The translations under genes and the position numbers were made by a program. From Mastigias papua (taxonomy: Eukaryota; Cnidaria; Scyphozoa; Rhizostomeae; Mastigiidae), in assembly GCA_964019165.1 (NCBI GenBank), contig OZ025272.1:3397993-3461992 (forward strand): 64,000 nt of DNA, written 5' to 3'. The notes beneath the pieces are model-generated. The model worked only from the letters and a program-made list of their open reading frames with translations, was not told the origin of the DNA and searched no databases. Position 1 is the first letter of the stretch. Each line of letters opens with the position of its first letter. Positions 1-11,344 of the stretch are shown piece after piece.

Positions 1-661
1 GTATTTAGGGTGCCTCTGTTGATTTAGGCCACTTTGTGTCTGCTTGCGTTTGACGGGAAGACTTTTAGTGATATGTAATGCTGCAGTGGTAACCGGCTTT
101 TCTCTTTGTTGGTTGAAGTTGATGGTTGTTCTAATTTAACGTGCAGAGAACACGGAGCCAGAGATAGACGATGTTGAGTTAACGAACTGATCTACTGACT
201 AACTATACAACATAAATTACATTCTTATATACATAAATATTGCTAACGAAACATTACACATGAATTACCAAATGGATATAAAAAGAAGGTATAGGGCGAG
301 CAGGTGGAATGGACATGTGAGATAAACAAAAGCAAAGGAATGACCTGTAAGATGTGATGACAGGGATGACGTAAGGTGATGTCCAGATGTGGGATGACTT
401 GGCAAAAATGGAAAAGGCCGGTTGAGAATGAATGATGAAATGAGGCCTGAGTTGAAGGTTTGGTTCCCGGTGTTTAGGGTCACTACAGACTCATCAAAGA
501 GGCTCTTTCCATCATCTGAACAAAAAGTGGGTCAAAAGTTTATCAATCCAGATATGACAAATTACAGCTGAGTATACAAATATGCTCAATACCAAATCAG
601 AAATCCAGAGATATTTTGCCGCCACGAGTTAACCAATAAACAACAATAAATTTAGGCCTAC

Positions 662-691
662 CTTCTCATCAATAGTCCTGTAGTAATCTTC
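662..691 (-). CDS. TTLL9: Tentative TTLL9 exon
   Basis: A 30-base open stretch reads [10 protein letters not shown] on the minus strand. It is preceded by TATAG and followed by GTAGGC, and it joins the previous exon (ending DWRK) in phase 0. TTLL9 proteins have a variable acidic insert at this place. The exon is so short that it could be chance. Confidence 0.45.
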
Positions 692-3600
692 CTATAGCAA
701 AAAAATAAATCCATCAATAGAATACATCAAAGAAAAAAGTTCAAAAGCACTGCGCTAGGTTATGACAGGTTGTCGAGATGAAAAGGCTAAGGCTAGAAAA
801 GCTGCTTCATGAAAGATATCAGAAAACGTAGAAAACAGCAAGATACTATAATCCACTTAAAAGGTTGGTCATCTGAATTAAATACAGATAAAAACAGAAA
901 TCCGCGATTTGATACAAACATAAACTAGGGATATAAAATGACGTAAAAATAATTCTAATAATCTAGCAATGAAAATTTTTCCACAAAATATCCCGTATAT
1001 TTTTGTTCTATATCAAATGAAAGCTATATTGTTATACTTGTGAGCTAGCATTCTCGCTAGAATGATCCTACGGTTACCAAAGCAAATAAACAAAACAGTG
1101 CATGGACTATTTCTATAATAGCCTAAAATTCAAACAAAGATAATCAAAAACCATTTGGTAATCATTCTACTCCTGCAGCTCATACTGTCAATGTAGATAC
1201 TTCCGACCAAACTTTGATATTTAGCTTTTTGTACAAGGCAAAATTTACCTTTCTCCAGTCCATTATATCCTTAAGCTTTCTGAAAATGAATATCCCCTTC
1301 CCTTGAGATTTTGCAATCTGCAACAAATACAAGATCTATCAGCATTCATTTGCAATGGGTCAAAAGCACAACTACCTTGGGAAATATGATACAATTTCAA
1401 ATTAACAAGTAACAAATATAAGAAGTCAAATAGTTCCCTCAAGAGAAAACAATATGCTTTTGCACTGAATATAACAACTGAAAGTACACAAACATTATGA
1501 AAATGAAATTTACAACAGTTTACTGACGATCTGCGACGTCTAGTACTCTATTTAATGTCTTATTCTTTTATGAATATTTAGAAAGTATGTACATATCAGT
1601 TTAAACGAAAACTGCTATCAATACGTGTCCTCTAAACAAACACAAAAAAGTAATTCAGTAAAAACAGATATGTTCTTAAAGTTTATGAGAGGCTATAATG
1701 TCTATAACAAATGTAATGAAAAAAAGTTAAGTTTGTTCTTAAAAACATAATTACATATCGCTTAATAGTTTGTCATTTCTATTTGATTCTTTTCATGCTT
1801 AGTTAGTGTTATTAATAAACAAATAGATGAATAGTTATCTGAATATTGAGGATGAATTTTATTTAGTTCACATGATTTTGGTTTCAATATAGAGGAGGCA
1901 TGTGCCTCAAGTGACTCCAGTTTCTTGAGCTGGGTTCTTGGGAGCTTCAGTTGTACGATGCAGTTTTAAATTAGGGCAGGGATGATGGTGCACTTGCTAA
2001 CAGCTATTAATCAATAAGGCTGCAAGAGCTGTGAACAAGTACACCATCATTCCTGCCCTAATTTACAACTGCATCGTACAACTGAAGCTCCCAAGAACCC
2101 AGCTCAAGAAACTGGAGTCACTTGAGACACATGCCTCCTCTATATTGAAACAAAAATCATGTGAACTAAATAAAATTCATCCTAAATATTCAGATAACTA
2201 TTCATCTATTTGTTTATTAATAACACTAACTAAGCATGAAAAGAATCAAATGGAAATGACAAACTATTAAGCGATACAATGTGAACTAACAGGTTTCATG
2301 ATCCATAATTTTCCTGGATTTTTCTTGAATTCTTCAACAAACATATGATATTCACTCTGCAATAAAAATTTGTACAAAAATCAATTCTAATAATCCGCCC
2401 ATTAAGCAACTAAAAAAATCAATTAATAATTCAATTCACAAAACAGAAACTCGACTAAGTAAAAAGTCAACCATTTAACTCTCTCGTTGATAAAGCAATG
2501 CGATAACCAAACTTTTGTCTTAGGATAAATGCAACAACAGCACAGAGCAAGAACGTGCACGACTTCTTACATCAACATCCAATAAATATAAGATTTTGAG
2601 GGAAACTGATAAATCTGTGCGACCGCATTCAAATTAAAACAGCACATTAACTTTCCTGCTCTGCAGGCACTCCTGATTTCAATACGGCAACTTTTCGCAT
2701 TGGATACTGTGCAAAGTTGTGAGAGTAGTACATTTTCTATTTGCATAATTGCAAAATGTCAACGGTATCTTGAGATGTACAGGCTGGTTCACAGACAATT
2801 TAGAGGTGCACTAAACTCTTGTGGGTACTGTTGATCTCAATCATTAATCACTCATTCAACATATCGCACAGATAGGCGTTGAAATTAAGCATATTTTGTA
2901 ACAATGCTTATGCGAAGCAAAACGTATATGTACAGCATTTCATTTTAAAGAGAAGCTTTTCCAGTAGACTCAAAAGGTGATATGAAAATCTTTAGAACTG
3001 CACAAAAAGTTGCTAGAACTGCAGGTTGTCTGTCAGTCATATACTGTGCTCATAATTCTGAAACATCATTGACATCTTGATACCACAAGGAATCGTGTCA
3101 TATCCCTCGAGTAGTTCAACAGTCACTATTTTCTCATTTAAGTTTTCTTCCCGCGGCTCGTATTTTCCTAACTGTAGTTAACTTTGCTAGCGGTGGTTCA
3201 ATGACTTCTTCAATTCGCAGCATCGAATCCCTAATTCATATCTGTATTTTATGCTCAGCCCATTTCATTTCAATGTTGTTCATGACCCAAGGACTATCAG
3301 ATTTGCATTTCTTTTCCACTTCATCTAAATCAATGCAAACACTATCTACAGGCTTTTTACAACGTTAATAAAACTCCTCCTTCTTACCAAATCCATAACA
3401 TTGTAAACCTGTCAAGCAATATATCTTGAACATATGATAATGCTGCTGAAACATCTTCCCATCGATGGGCTTTGAAAAGTATCATTAAAGCTACTCACTA
3501 ATAATATTTGTAAACGCCCTAATAGCTTGACCATTTCTCTCACGTTCTGCATTGCAATACTCCCAGAACAGTGCCATGTCGTCCTGGTTCTCTAGTACAA

Positions 3601-6600
3601 GTAAAAAGGCCCCTAGAAGGCATCTCTCTGAGTCATCCATGACTTCGTGACTTCGTACAAAAAAAATATTATCTCAAACTTTGCAAATCTGTAAGAGCTT
3701 TTCATCTTCCCAAATTGACAACATCTGTCGTATCATTTGAGACATATATCAATGGCTCTGCATATGATTTTCCAGCAGATTTAGGAAACAAATAAAGGGC
3801 ACTACCATAAGCGTCGGTTGTACATTTTATGTCTGGAAATAATGCACTAGATTCTTATGGAATACCAAACAGAACTTTATGCCCTCTCAGGAAATTCATT
3901 GGACTACTTCACACAAATTACACGGCTTTAGTCTTTGTAACACTGCTACTTTAATAAATTAACTCTCGCATAACTTTTTCAAGCGCAATTATTGGCCTAC
4001 ACTAAGTAATACAAACTACAGTAATCTTCCTATTTTTCTTTAAAATTCCATTTTAATGAGCCTTCTACTGCGAAAGAAAATTTACTAGAATATAATATTC
4101 TTGATTTTCCCATATTTAAAGATAAAGGTTTTCTACTGAGGTTGAGGCTAGTTCCTAATTCACGACTAGGATGTAAATTGTTAGTTGCTTTACGAGGTTT
4201 TCCACAAATTTTAACTCACGTAAAGATTGGGTTATCAAAACCCTACTATATTTTTTATTCATTTTCACATCAACAATAATAATATCAAGCACCAGCCAAT
4301 GGTCAACAAAATGTTAGGCTCCTATTCAATCTCTGACATCAAAGCTTTAGGAATCCGAAAACAAAAATATTTTCTTTGAATATTACCACAAAATGAAGAC
4401 TGGCTGACAACATGTGAATATTGGAAGTGGGAGATAAAAATGAACTACACATACTGCCATGCTACGAAAAATAGCATAGGACCAGGCCCACATCTCAGAG
4501 GGAGATATGACGCTGGCATAGGAGTCTTGATCTTAAAGCCAATGAAATGATATATTATTAACTAACTCAGGGAACATGTATACTTACAGGAAGTTCAAGA
4601 GTAGCTGGGAAGAAATCACATCTGATTATGTGTTAAGGAGAAGCTGTTATGAAACGTTATATACATACCATAACTTGTTCCCATTGCAATGGTTTTGAAA
4701 GATATATATTTCAGGCACAAATTAAGATGGGAATATCTCGTTATACAACTTTCCTTTCTCATCACTTAGTAACCAGCATGCAGCTAGCCTGGCCAAAAAG
4801 ATATTTTCCTCCTCTACTTGTCCAACAAATTAAGATAATAACATGCTTTTCTGCATAAAACTTTGAATGATAGAAAATTAGAGAGAACCAGAAGAAATAG
4901 GTGTATTTTAAGCTATTTTTATGCTATGATTGTACAATTAAGCAGTTAGGGGATGTTCAGCACTTCTGGGATTTGAACTGTTGCTTGGTATATGAATTTT
5001 CATAGCACAGCAATTTTGTTGGCTAACTCATGGTTCTACCAATTGGTATACAATTTAAATGTATAAATATGTATACATCTGTATGCATGCATAAGTATAT
5101 ATGTAAGAAAAAATAAATATTTATATTATATCAAATAAATACACATTATTTAACCAGAGATGCTTGGGTCATGTTCAGAGAAAGGATGCAGATGAGTGTG
5201 AAAAAGGCATGGAATTTTTGGGTAGAAGACAATGAAGAAAAAGGAAGACCAATGTTGAGTTTAAAAGAGGCGACAGAGGAGTGTTGCAAAGGTGGTGTGA
5301 ACTTTGAGGAAACCAATGACAGAGGTAAATGATGAAGTTGTGCAAAGTCAGAGAAGGAAAGTCAGTAAGTATTTGAAAAACAGAGGGATTCTGAATCAAC
5401 TACAATGATGAAGATAATATGAACATGAAGATGGTCAAAGAAGATTTCAGAAAATGCACTAAAGGATACTTTGCTGCTTCATGTTTGCCCTGTTCTCTTT
5501 CTAATGATCTTTTCAATCTCTTCAGATTCTTAGCCATAAGATTCTTCCTTGTCAACTGTAGAATACAATTAAATAATAGCCAGCTCAAGCAAGACCATGG
5601 AAGTTATGAATAGCTCATGACACATGGCTCTATCTAGTGTAGACCTGTTTTGTTATCATCTTCTCAGATAATGTGATTTATCTTTAAGTAGATTGTTCCA
5701 TGGTGGACCATAACCACTGGTTTCATTGCAACTTTCATTAGAACAGGTGTATTTTATAGAAAAATGGCAAAAACCAACTTTGCATTTCCATATCCAATTT
5801 TAGATGAAAAAAATTTCTCAGAATGAAAACTTTACTTAAATATTAAAGATCTAGTTCAACAGCTAGCTTATGCTAAAAAGGCTATGCAGCAATTAGATTC
5901 TCTGGTTTTATGTTAGTACTACTGGGTGTGAATGCTACTACAAGTGAAAAGTTATTAAACACACTGTTGGAGTATTCAGTTTCATACTCCAATTATGCTC
6001 ATCAGTACTAATAAAGATTCATTTTTCTAATAATTTTCACAATAGGGAATAACTACAAATGATCTAGCTGTGATTTATAAAAGCCTAAAGATGCAAACAT
6101 TTATACAGTATTGGTTCAAAAGCAATAAGTCAACAGTGCTCAATATTCTAAATATCAAACCTCATAATGGTTTCTAAAATGATTGATTTTTACATGTTCT
6201 TCAAGATATGTATTATCAAATATATCTTGAATACCACATTTGTCACTCCAGATAAAATCCCACTCTGTTTCACTATAAAAAAAAACATACATTCTTTACC
6301 ACTATGCTCAATCAACTGGCAAATTTCAGAGCTAGTATTTACATACTCACGTAGTGGGTTTAAAGAACAGATGTGGAATATCTCACATCACTTCTCAAAT
6401 GACATGCATATTTTAGGAAGTGCTATTAAAAGGTATGATGGTACAGTGTTCATATCTAACCATGAATAGTTTGCCAATTTAGAAAAATATAATTTCTATG
6501 AGCAATATTCCCAGGAAATTGAATGGAAAACTAGGTCCCTAATTTAATCATTGATTTTCTCATATATTAATACAATTGCTTTCTTGGTAACATAAGTTTT

Positions 6601-7145
6601 ACATAAGTGAAGTGAAGCATTTTCTACTGATACTGTAAATCCCCAAATTAGCCCCCCCTTGCATAAACCCCCCCTCAAATAAGCCCCCATGCTAGAACTT
6701 CAAAGTGTTAATGAGCCCCCTTGAATAAACCCCATGCTAGAACTTCAAATTGTTAATAAGGCCCCCTCGAATAAGCCCCCACCCCAGATAATGATGAAGA
6801 CTTTGATAAAGAATAATGCTTAAATTTAAACCGTTCTTGTAATAGTATGGAGAAAAGGAGCTTTGACTATGAGCTTTTTATATGACATTTGTCAAATAAT
6901 TTTATAAGCCCCCCCCTCAAATATGCCCCCTTCAAATAAGCCCCCACCCAAAAAGCATCAAAAATAAATAAGCCCTCAGGGGGCTAATTTGAATATTTAT
7001 GGTATAATCAGTAATGTTCCTATGATGTATGTACTAGTGCATTGTAACACACCTTGGTGATTCAACCCATCCATTTCTTGACTTCAAAACATCATAAATT
7101 GTATTTTGAAATCCACAACGAAATCTGATTGCTCTTCCATCAGCT
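662..7145 (-). CDS. TTLL9: Tubulin polyglutamylase TTLL9, partial multi-exon gene
   Basis: TTLL enzymes use ATP to ligate glutamate to tubulin tails, and TTLL9 acts on axonemal microtubules of cilia and flagella. Exons on the minus strand, 5' to 3': 7053-7145, 6161-6272, 5470-5555, 4588-4621, 2291-2356, 1249-1317 and tentatively 662-691. All sit between AG and GT, and the phases join without a shift. The spliced reading contains [68 protein letters not shown] and [18 protein letters not shown], which match the N-terminal half of TTLL9 in order. LWIMKP and QGKGIF are parts of the ATP-grasp nucleotide site. The first exon lies above 7145 and was not found. The C-terminal half, with most of the catalytic core, lies to the left of the window. 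The family call is firm; TTLL9 rather than another TTLL rests on recall of human TTLL9. Confidence 0.9.
1249..1317 (-). CDS. TTLL9: TTLL9 exon with glycine-rich ATP loop
   Basis: The 69 bases encode 23 residues, from [10 protein letters not shown] to KDIMDWRK, between TTGCAG and GTAAAT. The GKGIF loop follows the KP of the previous exon, as in all TTLL ATP-grasp domains. Both junctions are in phase 0. Confidence 0.92.
1756..2276. repeat. Large near-perfect inverted repeat (hairpin)
   Basis: Bases 1756-2005 are the reverse complement of 2028-2276 with only scattered mismatches, leaving a loop of about 22 bases. The right arm reads on the plus strand as [20 protein letters not shown], which resembles the C-terminal part of a LINE reverse transcriptase. 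The hairpin may therefore be an inverted pair of LINE ends. It lies 15 bases from the TTLL9 exon at 2291, inside the following intron. Confidence 0.9.
2291..2356 (-). CDS. TTLL9: TTLL9 exon with IMKP nucleotide-site motif
   Basis: The 66 bases encode 22 residues, from [10 protein letters not shown] to LWIMKP, between TTGCAG and GTTAGT, phase 0 at both ends. The lysine of IMKP corresponds to the ATP-contacting lysine of the TTLL family. Confidence 0.93.
3080..3990 (-). pseudogene. Decayed protein-coding stretch of unknown family
   Basis: Several protein-like segments lie in order on the minus strand, separated by stops and frameshifts: VLFGIP, then [20 protein letters not shown] (about 3850-3780), then an open piece at 3491-3640 beginning [17 protein letters not shown] and containing [20 protein letters not shown], then [20 protein letters not shown], then [19 protein letters not shown] and [15 protein letters not shown]. 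They share one direction and have protein-like composition, so I read them as a broken gene inside a TTLL9 intron. I do not recognise the family. It could be a degenerate transposon protein or a host pseudogene. Confidence 0.45.
4588..4621 (-). CDS. TTLL9: TTLL9 short exon
   Basis: This 34-base exon completes the split lysine codon from the 5470-5555 exon and encodes [11 protein letters not shown], followed by GTAAGT. TTLL9 has CDFFPKTFEMP at the same place. The phases (2 in, 0 out) match both neighbours. Confidence 0.9.
5470..5555 (-). CDS. TTLL9: TTLL9 exon, LTRKN segment
   Basis: The 86 bases follow TTCTACAG and encode [19 protein letters not shown] and [11 protein letters not shown], ending in phase 2 before GTATCC. 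This is the basic helical segment just upstream of the ATP-grasp region in TTLL9. Confidence 0.93.
6161..6272 (-). CDS. TTLL9: TTLL9 exon, HFRNHYE segment
   Basis: The 112 bases follow TATAG and encode 37 residues containing [10 protein letters not shown] and [14 protein letters not shown]. They complete a split codon from the 7053-7145 exon. The donor is GTTTGA, weaker than the others. The CDVSWL stretch of human TTLL9 is changed to SDKCGI here. Confidence 0.9.
6633..7002. mobile_element. MITE with TA target site and C-rich interior
   Basis: The ends are imperfect inverted repeats: the left begins CTGTAAATCCCCAAATTAGC and the reverse complement of the right begins CCATAAATATTCAAATTAGC. TA flanks both sides. 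The interior repeats a unit close to AAATAAGCCCCC and has no coding capacity. TA flanks fit a Tc1/mariner-type non-autonomous element. It sits in a TTLL9 intron. Confidence 0.75.
7053..7145 (-). CDS. TTLL9: TTLL9 exon, most 5' one found
   Basis: The 93 bases follow ATAACAG and encode [20 protein letters not shown] then [10 protein letters not shown], ending in phase 2 before GTGTGT. The block [15 protein letters not shown] is the conserved N-terminal TTLL9 block. The exon starts with one base of a split codon, so at least one earlier exon carries the start. It was not identified. Confidence 0.9.
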
Positions 7146-7949
7146 CTGTTATGAATAAATTTCAAGAAAAATTCTTTATGAAGTATCATAACTTGGAACC
7201 CTCTAAATATCAGATTCTTCAAACCATTTGCATACTAATAAAGCAATTTTTCCAAAACAGCTTAGGGTTTATGATAATTATGCATTATATGTAGATGAAG
7301 GTTGCTTACATTTTACTCCCTCTCTGGCTAAGCTTAAATGGAATTGCCTGAAAAAGAGATAATAAAGGTAAAGAAATACTACCAAAAGCATCAAAAGAAT
7401 GTCATCACAAATCAAATCCAAAATGACGAAGTTGACAATGCATCCTCAAATCTATATAGTTAAGGTTGGCGAAATGCAGGCAACATGATCCAACAGTTTA
7501 TTCCCATTACTAAATTAATTCTCTACATGACATCATGCTTTTACTACTTTCTCCATTTTTCCACAAATGCTTACTGAAGAAGAATTAAGCATAGTTCACT
7601 ACAAGCAGGCCATTTGACCTTCTCTGAAAAACTAGAAGTATCCAACGAATATTTGCCACCATGGTAAACTAGCTTTCTAAGAAAAACTCAAGAATAAAAT
7701 ATTCTCTACAATGCACCCAGTTTAGGGGTACTATTTCACTTTAGTGTCTCTCTAAGAAATAGCAAGCCCACTCTACTAGATTATACACTATCATTATAAA
7801 TTATACAGCTCTTGATGAACATGTTCAGAGAATAGCCTCATTTACCCTATAGCATAAAAATTCAATGGGTTAGCTCAAAAGCAACCTATCACAAATGAAC
7901 ATGGATATAGCTTTTTATTGCTGAGTGGCATACAGGAGAGGATAATCAC

Positions 7950-8425
7950 ATTGAAAATCTTAGACTGTTACAGGCTTCCCCTAAGCAATCAAAGGGTGTT
8001 CTAAACATAAAGTCCTTGGACAACTCAGGGGTTGTTCCACGCCCCTTTCAAGAATGCAACTAAAATACACAGAAAAGACTTGTAAAAGGCAAATGACACA
8101 AGGACTCCAATCTATCAATATTTGGTATCATAAAAGTACTAAAAAGGTTGTGATATTAAAAGGTGTGATTACTTGTAGGGCATGTCTATACACAAACTAT
8201 GTGAAATTACACTTTCTGTTACCCAAGCATAGACATATTACTATAGGACTAGCTTAATGATGATTTGAACTGTGGCTTTATTAGTCTCTTGTGATGATTT
8301 GAAAAGATTTTCTTTAAGATACAGCTTCAGGAAATCCAAACGTTCATAAATCGCACTCCATGAATACTTATAGGTGTGTTTTGGGGACTTGGACTCAATT
8401 GAGGTCCTTTTAGGTAAAGGCTGCT
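7950..8425. repeat. Dispersed repeat, copy 1
   Basis: This stretch aligns by eye with 28570-29060 in the same orientation, for example CACAGAAAAGACT, AAGGACTCCAATCTA-like, TTAAAAGGTGTGATT and GTGATTTGAACTG blocks. Similarity is clearly diverged, with indels. No long ORF and no obvious terminal repeats. It is probably an old non-autonomous element or untranslated tail. Confidence 0.6.
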
Positions 8426-8429
8426 GTTA

Positions 8430-10640
8430 AGGATTCATCTGTTTCATTAATATCAAGTTGATTTCTGAAGAATTGGATGATACTCTCATAGTCCTAGATA
8501 ACTATAGTGCTAATCCTAACTCCGAAACATAACCCTTCCTAACTATTGAAAAATTTGAGCTAATGATGGTATCATCTTATTTTCTCATCCCACACTGCAG
8601 AATTTGGCAACTACACACTTGAGGTTTCTTGTCTCAAATGGTAATGCACACCCAGAAATGGGATTGGTAGGGAGTTGAAAGGTGAAAGGGTATGGTCTGT
8701 CTGGTTAATCTGAATATTTTCCAACTACCATAACGATAATAATGAAGTAAAATTGCTCCACTGATGGGCATGCTGTTTGGTACAGAACCTTTCAAGGTGA
8801 GAAACAACAGATTTCAAATAAATAAACTCATTATAGTTTTAAGCCAAAAATCAAGCAGGCACTGCACTGCAAGTATACACTTGAGAACAAATGTGCACTT
8901 GCACACCTGACCTTTTACGTATGGCGCACTCGAGATCTCATCAAAAAAGGCCATATTCTGCAATTGGGCTCTCATCTGGAGCTATCAAACGGTATATAAT
9001 GTATGTGGGAATGTCCTCTGTTTCAAGGAGAGGTATATATACGAAACAGTACCCACTTTGGTGACTGAAAGATATTACAGTAAACAACTTTGCAAAATAA
9101 TCGATGTTTCAAAGTTTGCAGAACTCCCTTGTGTCCTGTATGCACTCTGAGGAAAGTTGTGCATCTTACTGTCCCTCAACCCTGGATACATAGTTAAACT
9201 TCTGACAAAAATCGAGCGCTTTCAATTTGCTGAAAGCTGTTTGAGTATCGACAGCTTCAGATCATACTTTTTAGTAATACAATAATGTATTCTATAATAT
9301 CAATTGGAAGAAAGCAGGTAATTCATTATATCTACAAAGCAAAACAAACGCTACCTTGGTGTTACTTTTGGACATACTTGTCTTCAGCCTGTTTCTTAGT
9401 CTAAACTTGATCTATATACAACATAAACAAGTTATTACTATCGTTTGGAGTATATATGAGGTATATTTTGTAGTACAGGTGTATGTACGATGTCTTCCAT
9501 TTTGTTGCCAAGCTGCTCAAGCCAAGCAAGCAACCTTTTCTAATGTCGTTGTTGTTGCATGCAGTTAAGACCATTGATCAGTGGAAGACCCCATTGATGA
9601 CTTTGCATACCAGAGCCCAGTGTTTTGATTGTAAATGCAGTACAATACTTCCTTGTTTCATTTGTCGTTCTGTGCTTGAAATAAAAATTGACTTGTTTCA
9701 GAAGGATATTAATCCGTCAAAAATATAATTTAGTAACTATTGAAAAGGGTCATATCAGGAGTGGATCAAGCAAGGCTCGAAGTGCAATGAGGCAAGCAGA
9801 CATCAATCTCATTGGGGTTGGTATCATAGCAGCATCGCTTTCGATTTTCTCCTTTTGACTCTTTAACTTTGTCTTTCTATACCACAGAGTTGCTACCAGG
9901 CCTGGTTGTTATTTGTGTTTCTGAAATCGAATGCTTCTCCCTTTTCATTGATATAAGTTCAATTTGTATAATATTTTTACCTGCCGGGGTTTGCATGTTT
10001 ATGTGGCCGAAATAAAGAAATTGCCTTGATAATACAAAACCATTGTTTTTCAAAGTCTGTGTATTTAAAGGATACTTCAGGTATATCAATGTCAACGTGC
10101 AAAGGCGCCTGTGCAGGAAAAAGGCAAAGAGAAAAAAGTGGGGCAAACTTAGTATACAGAGCGTCAAGAATCTTTCAATGTTATTTCATTTACGACCTGA
10201 TTTTGTTGGCCAAACTTTATATAAGACTTATGGAAAAACTACAGCCCATATGATTGTTTACTGAATTATACGTCCTTAACAGTACGTGGAAGCTGTTTGG
10301 TTATTTGCGATCATTTTTTCCTCCAAATAGGGACGACCTGGCCCATGTGGCAAAGTGGCGATCGCCCCCCGGTCTTTGTTATGTGGCATCATTATAGGCC
10401 TCCTTTCACTGGGTGTTGCCAGCACTTTCACACTGCACTTGCAACAGCAGATCGTACCTGTCCCAGCATTGGACTTTTAATGTGTATCATTGAGAAAGAA
10501 GTAAAAGTAAAAATATGATAAATTTCCTTTTCCTTAACGCCCCTTAAAGAAAGATAATGATGAGGTTAGCAACCTAACACCTGAGTATAGAAGGCAACCT
10601 ATTCCACCTCTTCCACAATCGACATTTTGCCCTCGTAGAC
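8430..10640. other. Intergenic, nothing recognised
   Basis: AT-rich sequence between the visible 5' end of TTLL9 and a LINE fragment. Only short chance ORFs are present. The missing first TTLL9 exon and its promoter, or the first exon of Rab copy A, could lie here, but I could not place them. Confidence 0.4.
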
Positions 10641-10649
10641 AACTATAAT

Positions 10650-11340
10650 TAGGCAAATACGTGCAAGAACTACGAGTTTTAGTGCAAGCTTTTATCCAAA
10701 CTGTCTTTCTGAATGGAATAAACTTCGGAATTAAGGCAATCCCAAACTCTAGGCTGCTTCAAAAAGAAAATTCGCTCACTCAGTCGCCCCTCACTCCACC
10801 CAGTTTACAGCGTTCACGACCCAAAGGCTTAGCAATTCTGACACAACTTCTTGTAGGTTCAAGTAAACTAAATCTACACAAATTTAAACACAATTTTAAC
10901 GACACAGTAAATCCAATATGTCCTATCAACCAAGGACTTGAGTATACGGGACACTTTTTGTTGCTCTGCTGTAGGTACGAAGAACAAAGAAGCGTATAAA
11001 TAAAATGATCTCTCCGCAGACTGAATCCTTTTCAGGCCTATAGGCCCATACCTCTCTGTCCTATAGGCACGTCGAAATTCTCAGTGTAAACTTATTTCCT
11101 AGTATAAACAAAATCCATCGTTTTTGACAATTGTTGACACAACACAGTACATCTCGGGTTCGCTCTGTGGAGTGGTCACTCTGACGACTCTTCGTCCTTG
11201 TAGTCATTTTCTGTTTTTCTTTTAGTTTTTGATTCACATATGTCAGTATCTTTTAATATGTAATAGGTGCAGGGTTGCAATGCAATTCCATGCTCCCTGC
11301 ACTATTGTCTTATAAGGTTTATTACCTGCAGTGTATTGTA
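10650..11340 (+). mobile_element. LINE 3' end, C-terminal pol fragment plus tail
   Basis: An open stretch to 10999 encodes GLAILTQLLVGSSKLNLHKF then HNFNDTVNPICPINQGLEYT and GHFLLLC. The pattern C-P-I-N-x-G-x-E-x-T-x-H-F-L-L-L-C is the cysteine/histidine end typical of LINE ORF2 proteins. The reverse transcriptase core is missing, so this is a 5'-truncated copy. The sequence after the stop (about 11150-11310) resembles 22340-22480, which suggests a shared 3' untranslated tail. Confidence 0.75.
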
Positions 11341-11344
11341 AATT

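Noticed and set aside
9877..10264. Overlapping ORFs of 73-96 codons on both strands.
   Set aside because: They shadow each other in AT-rich DNA and show no protein features.
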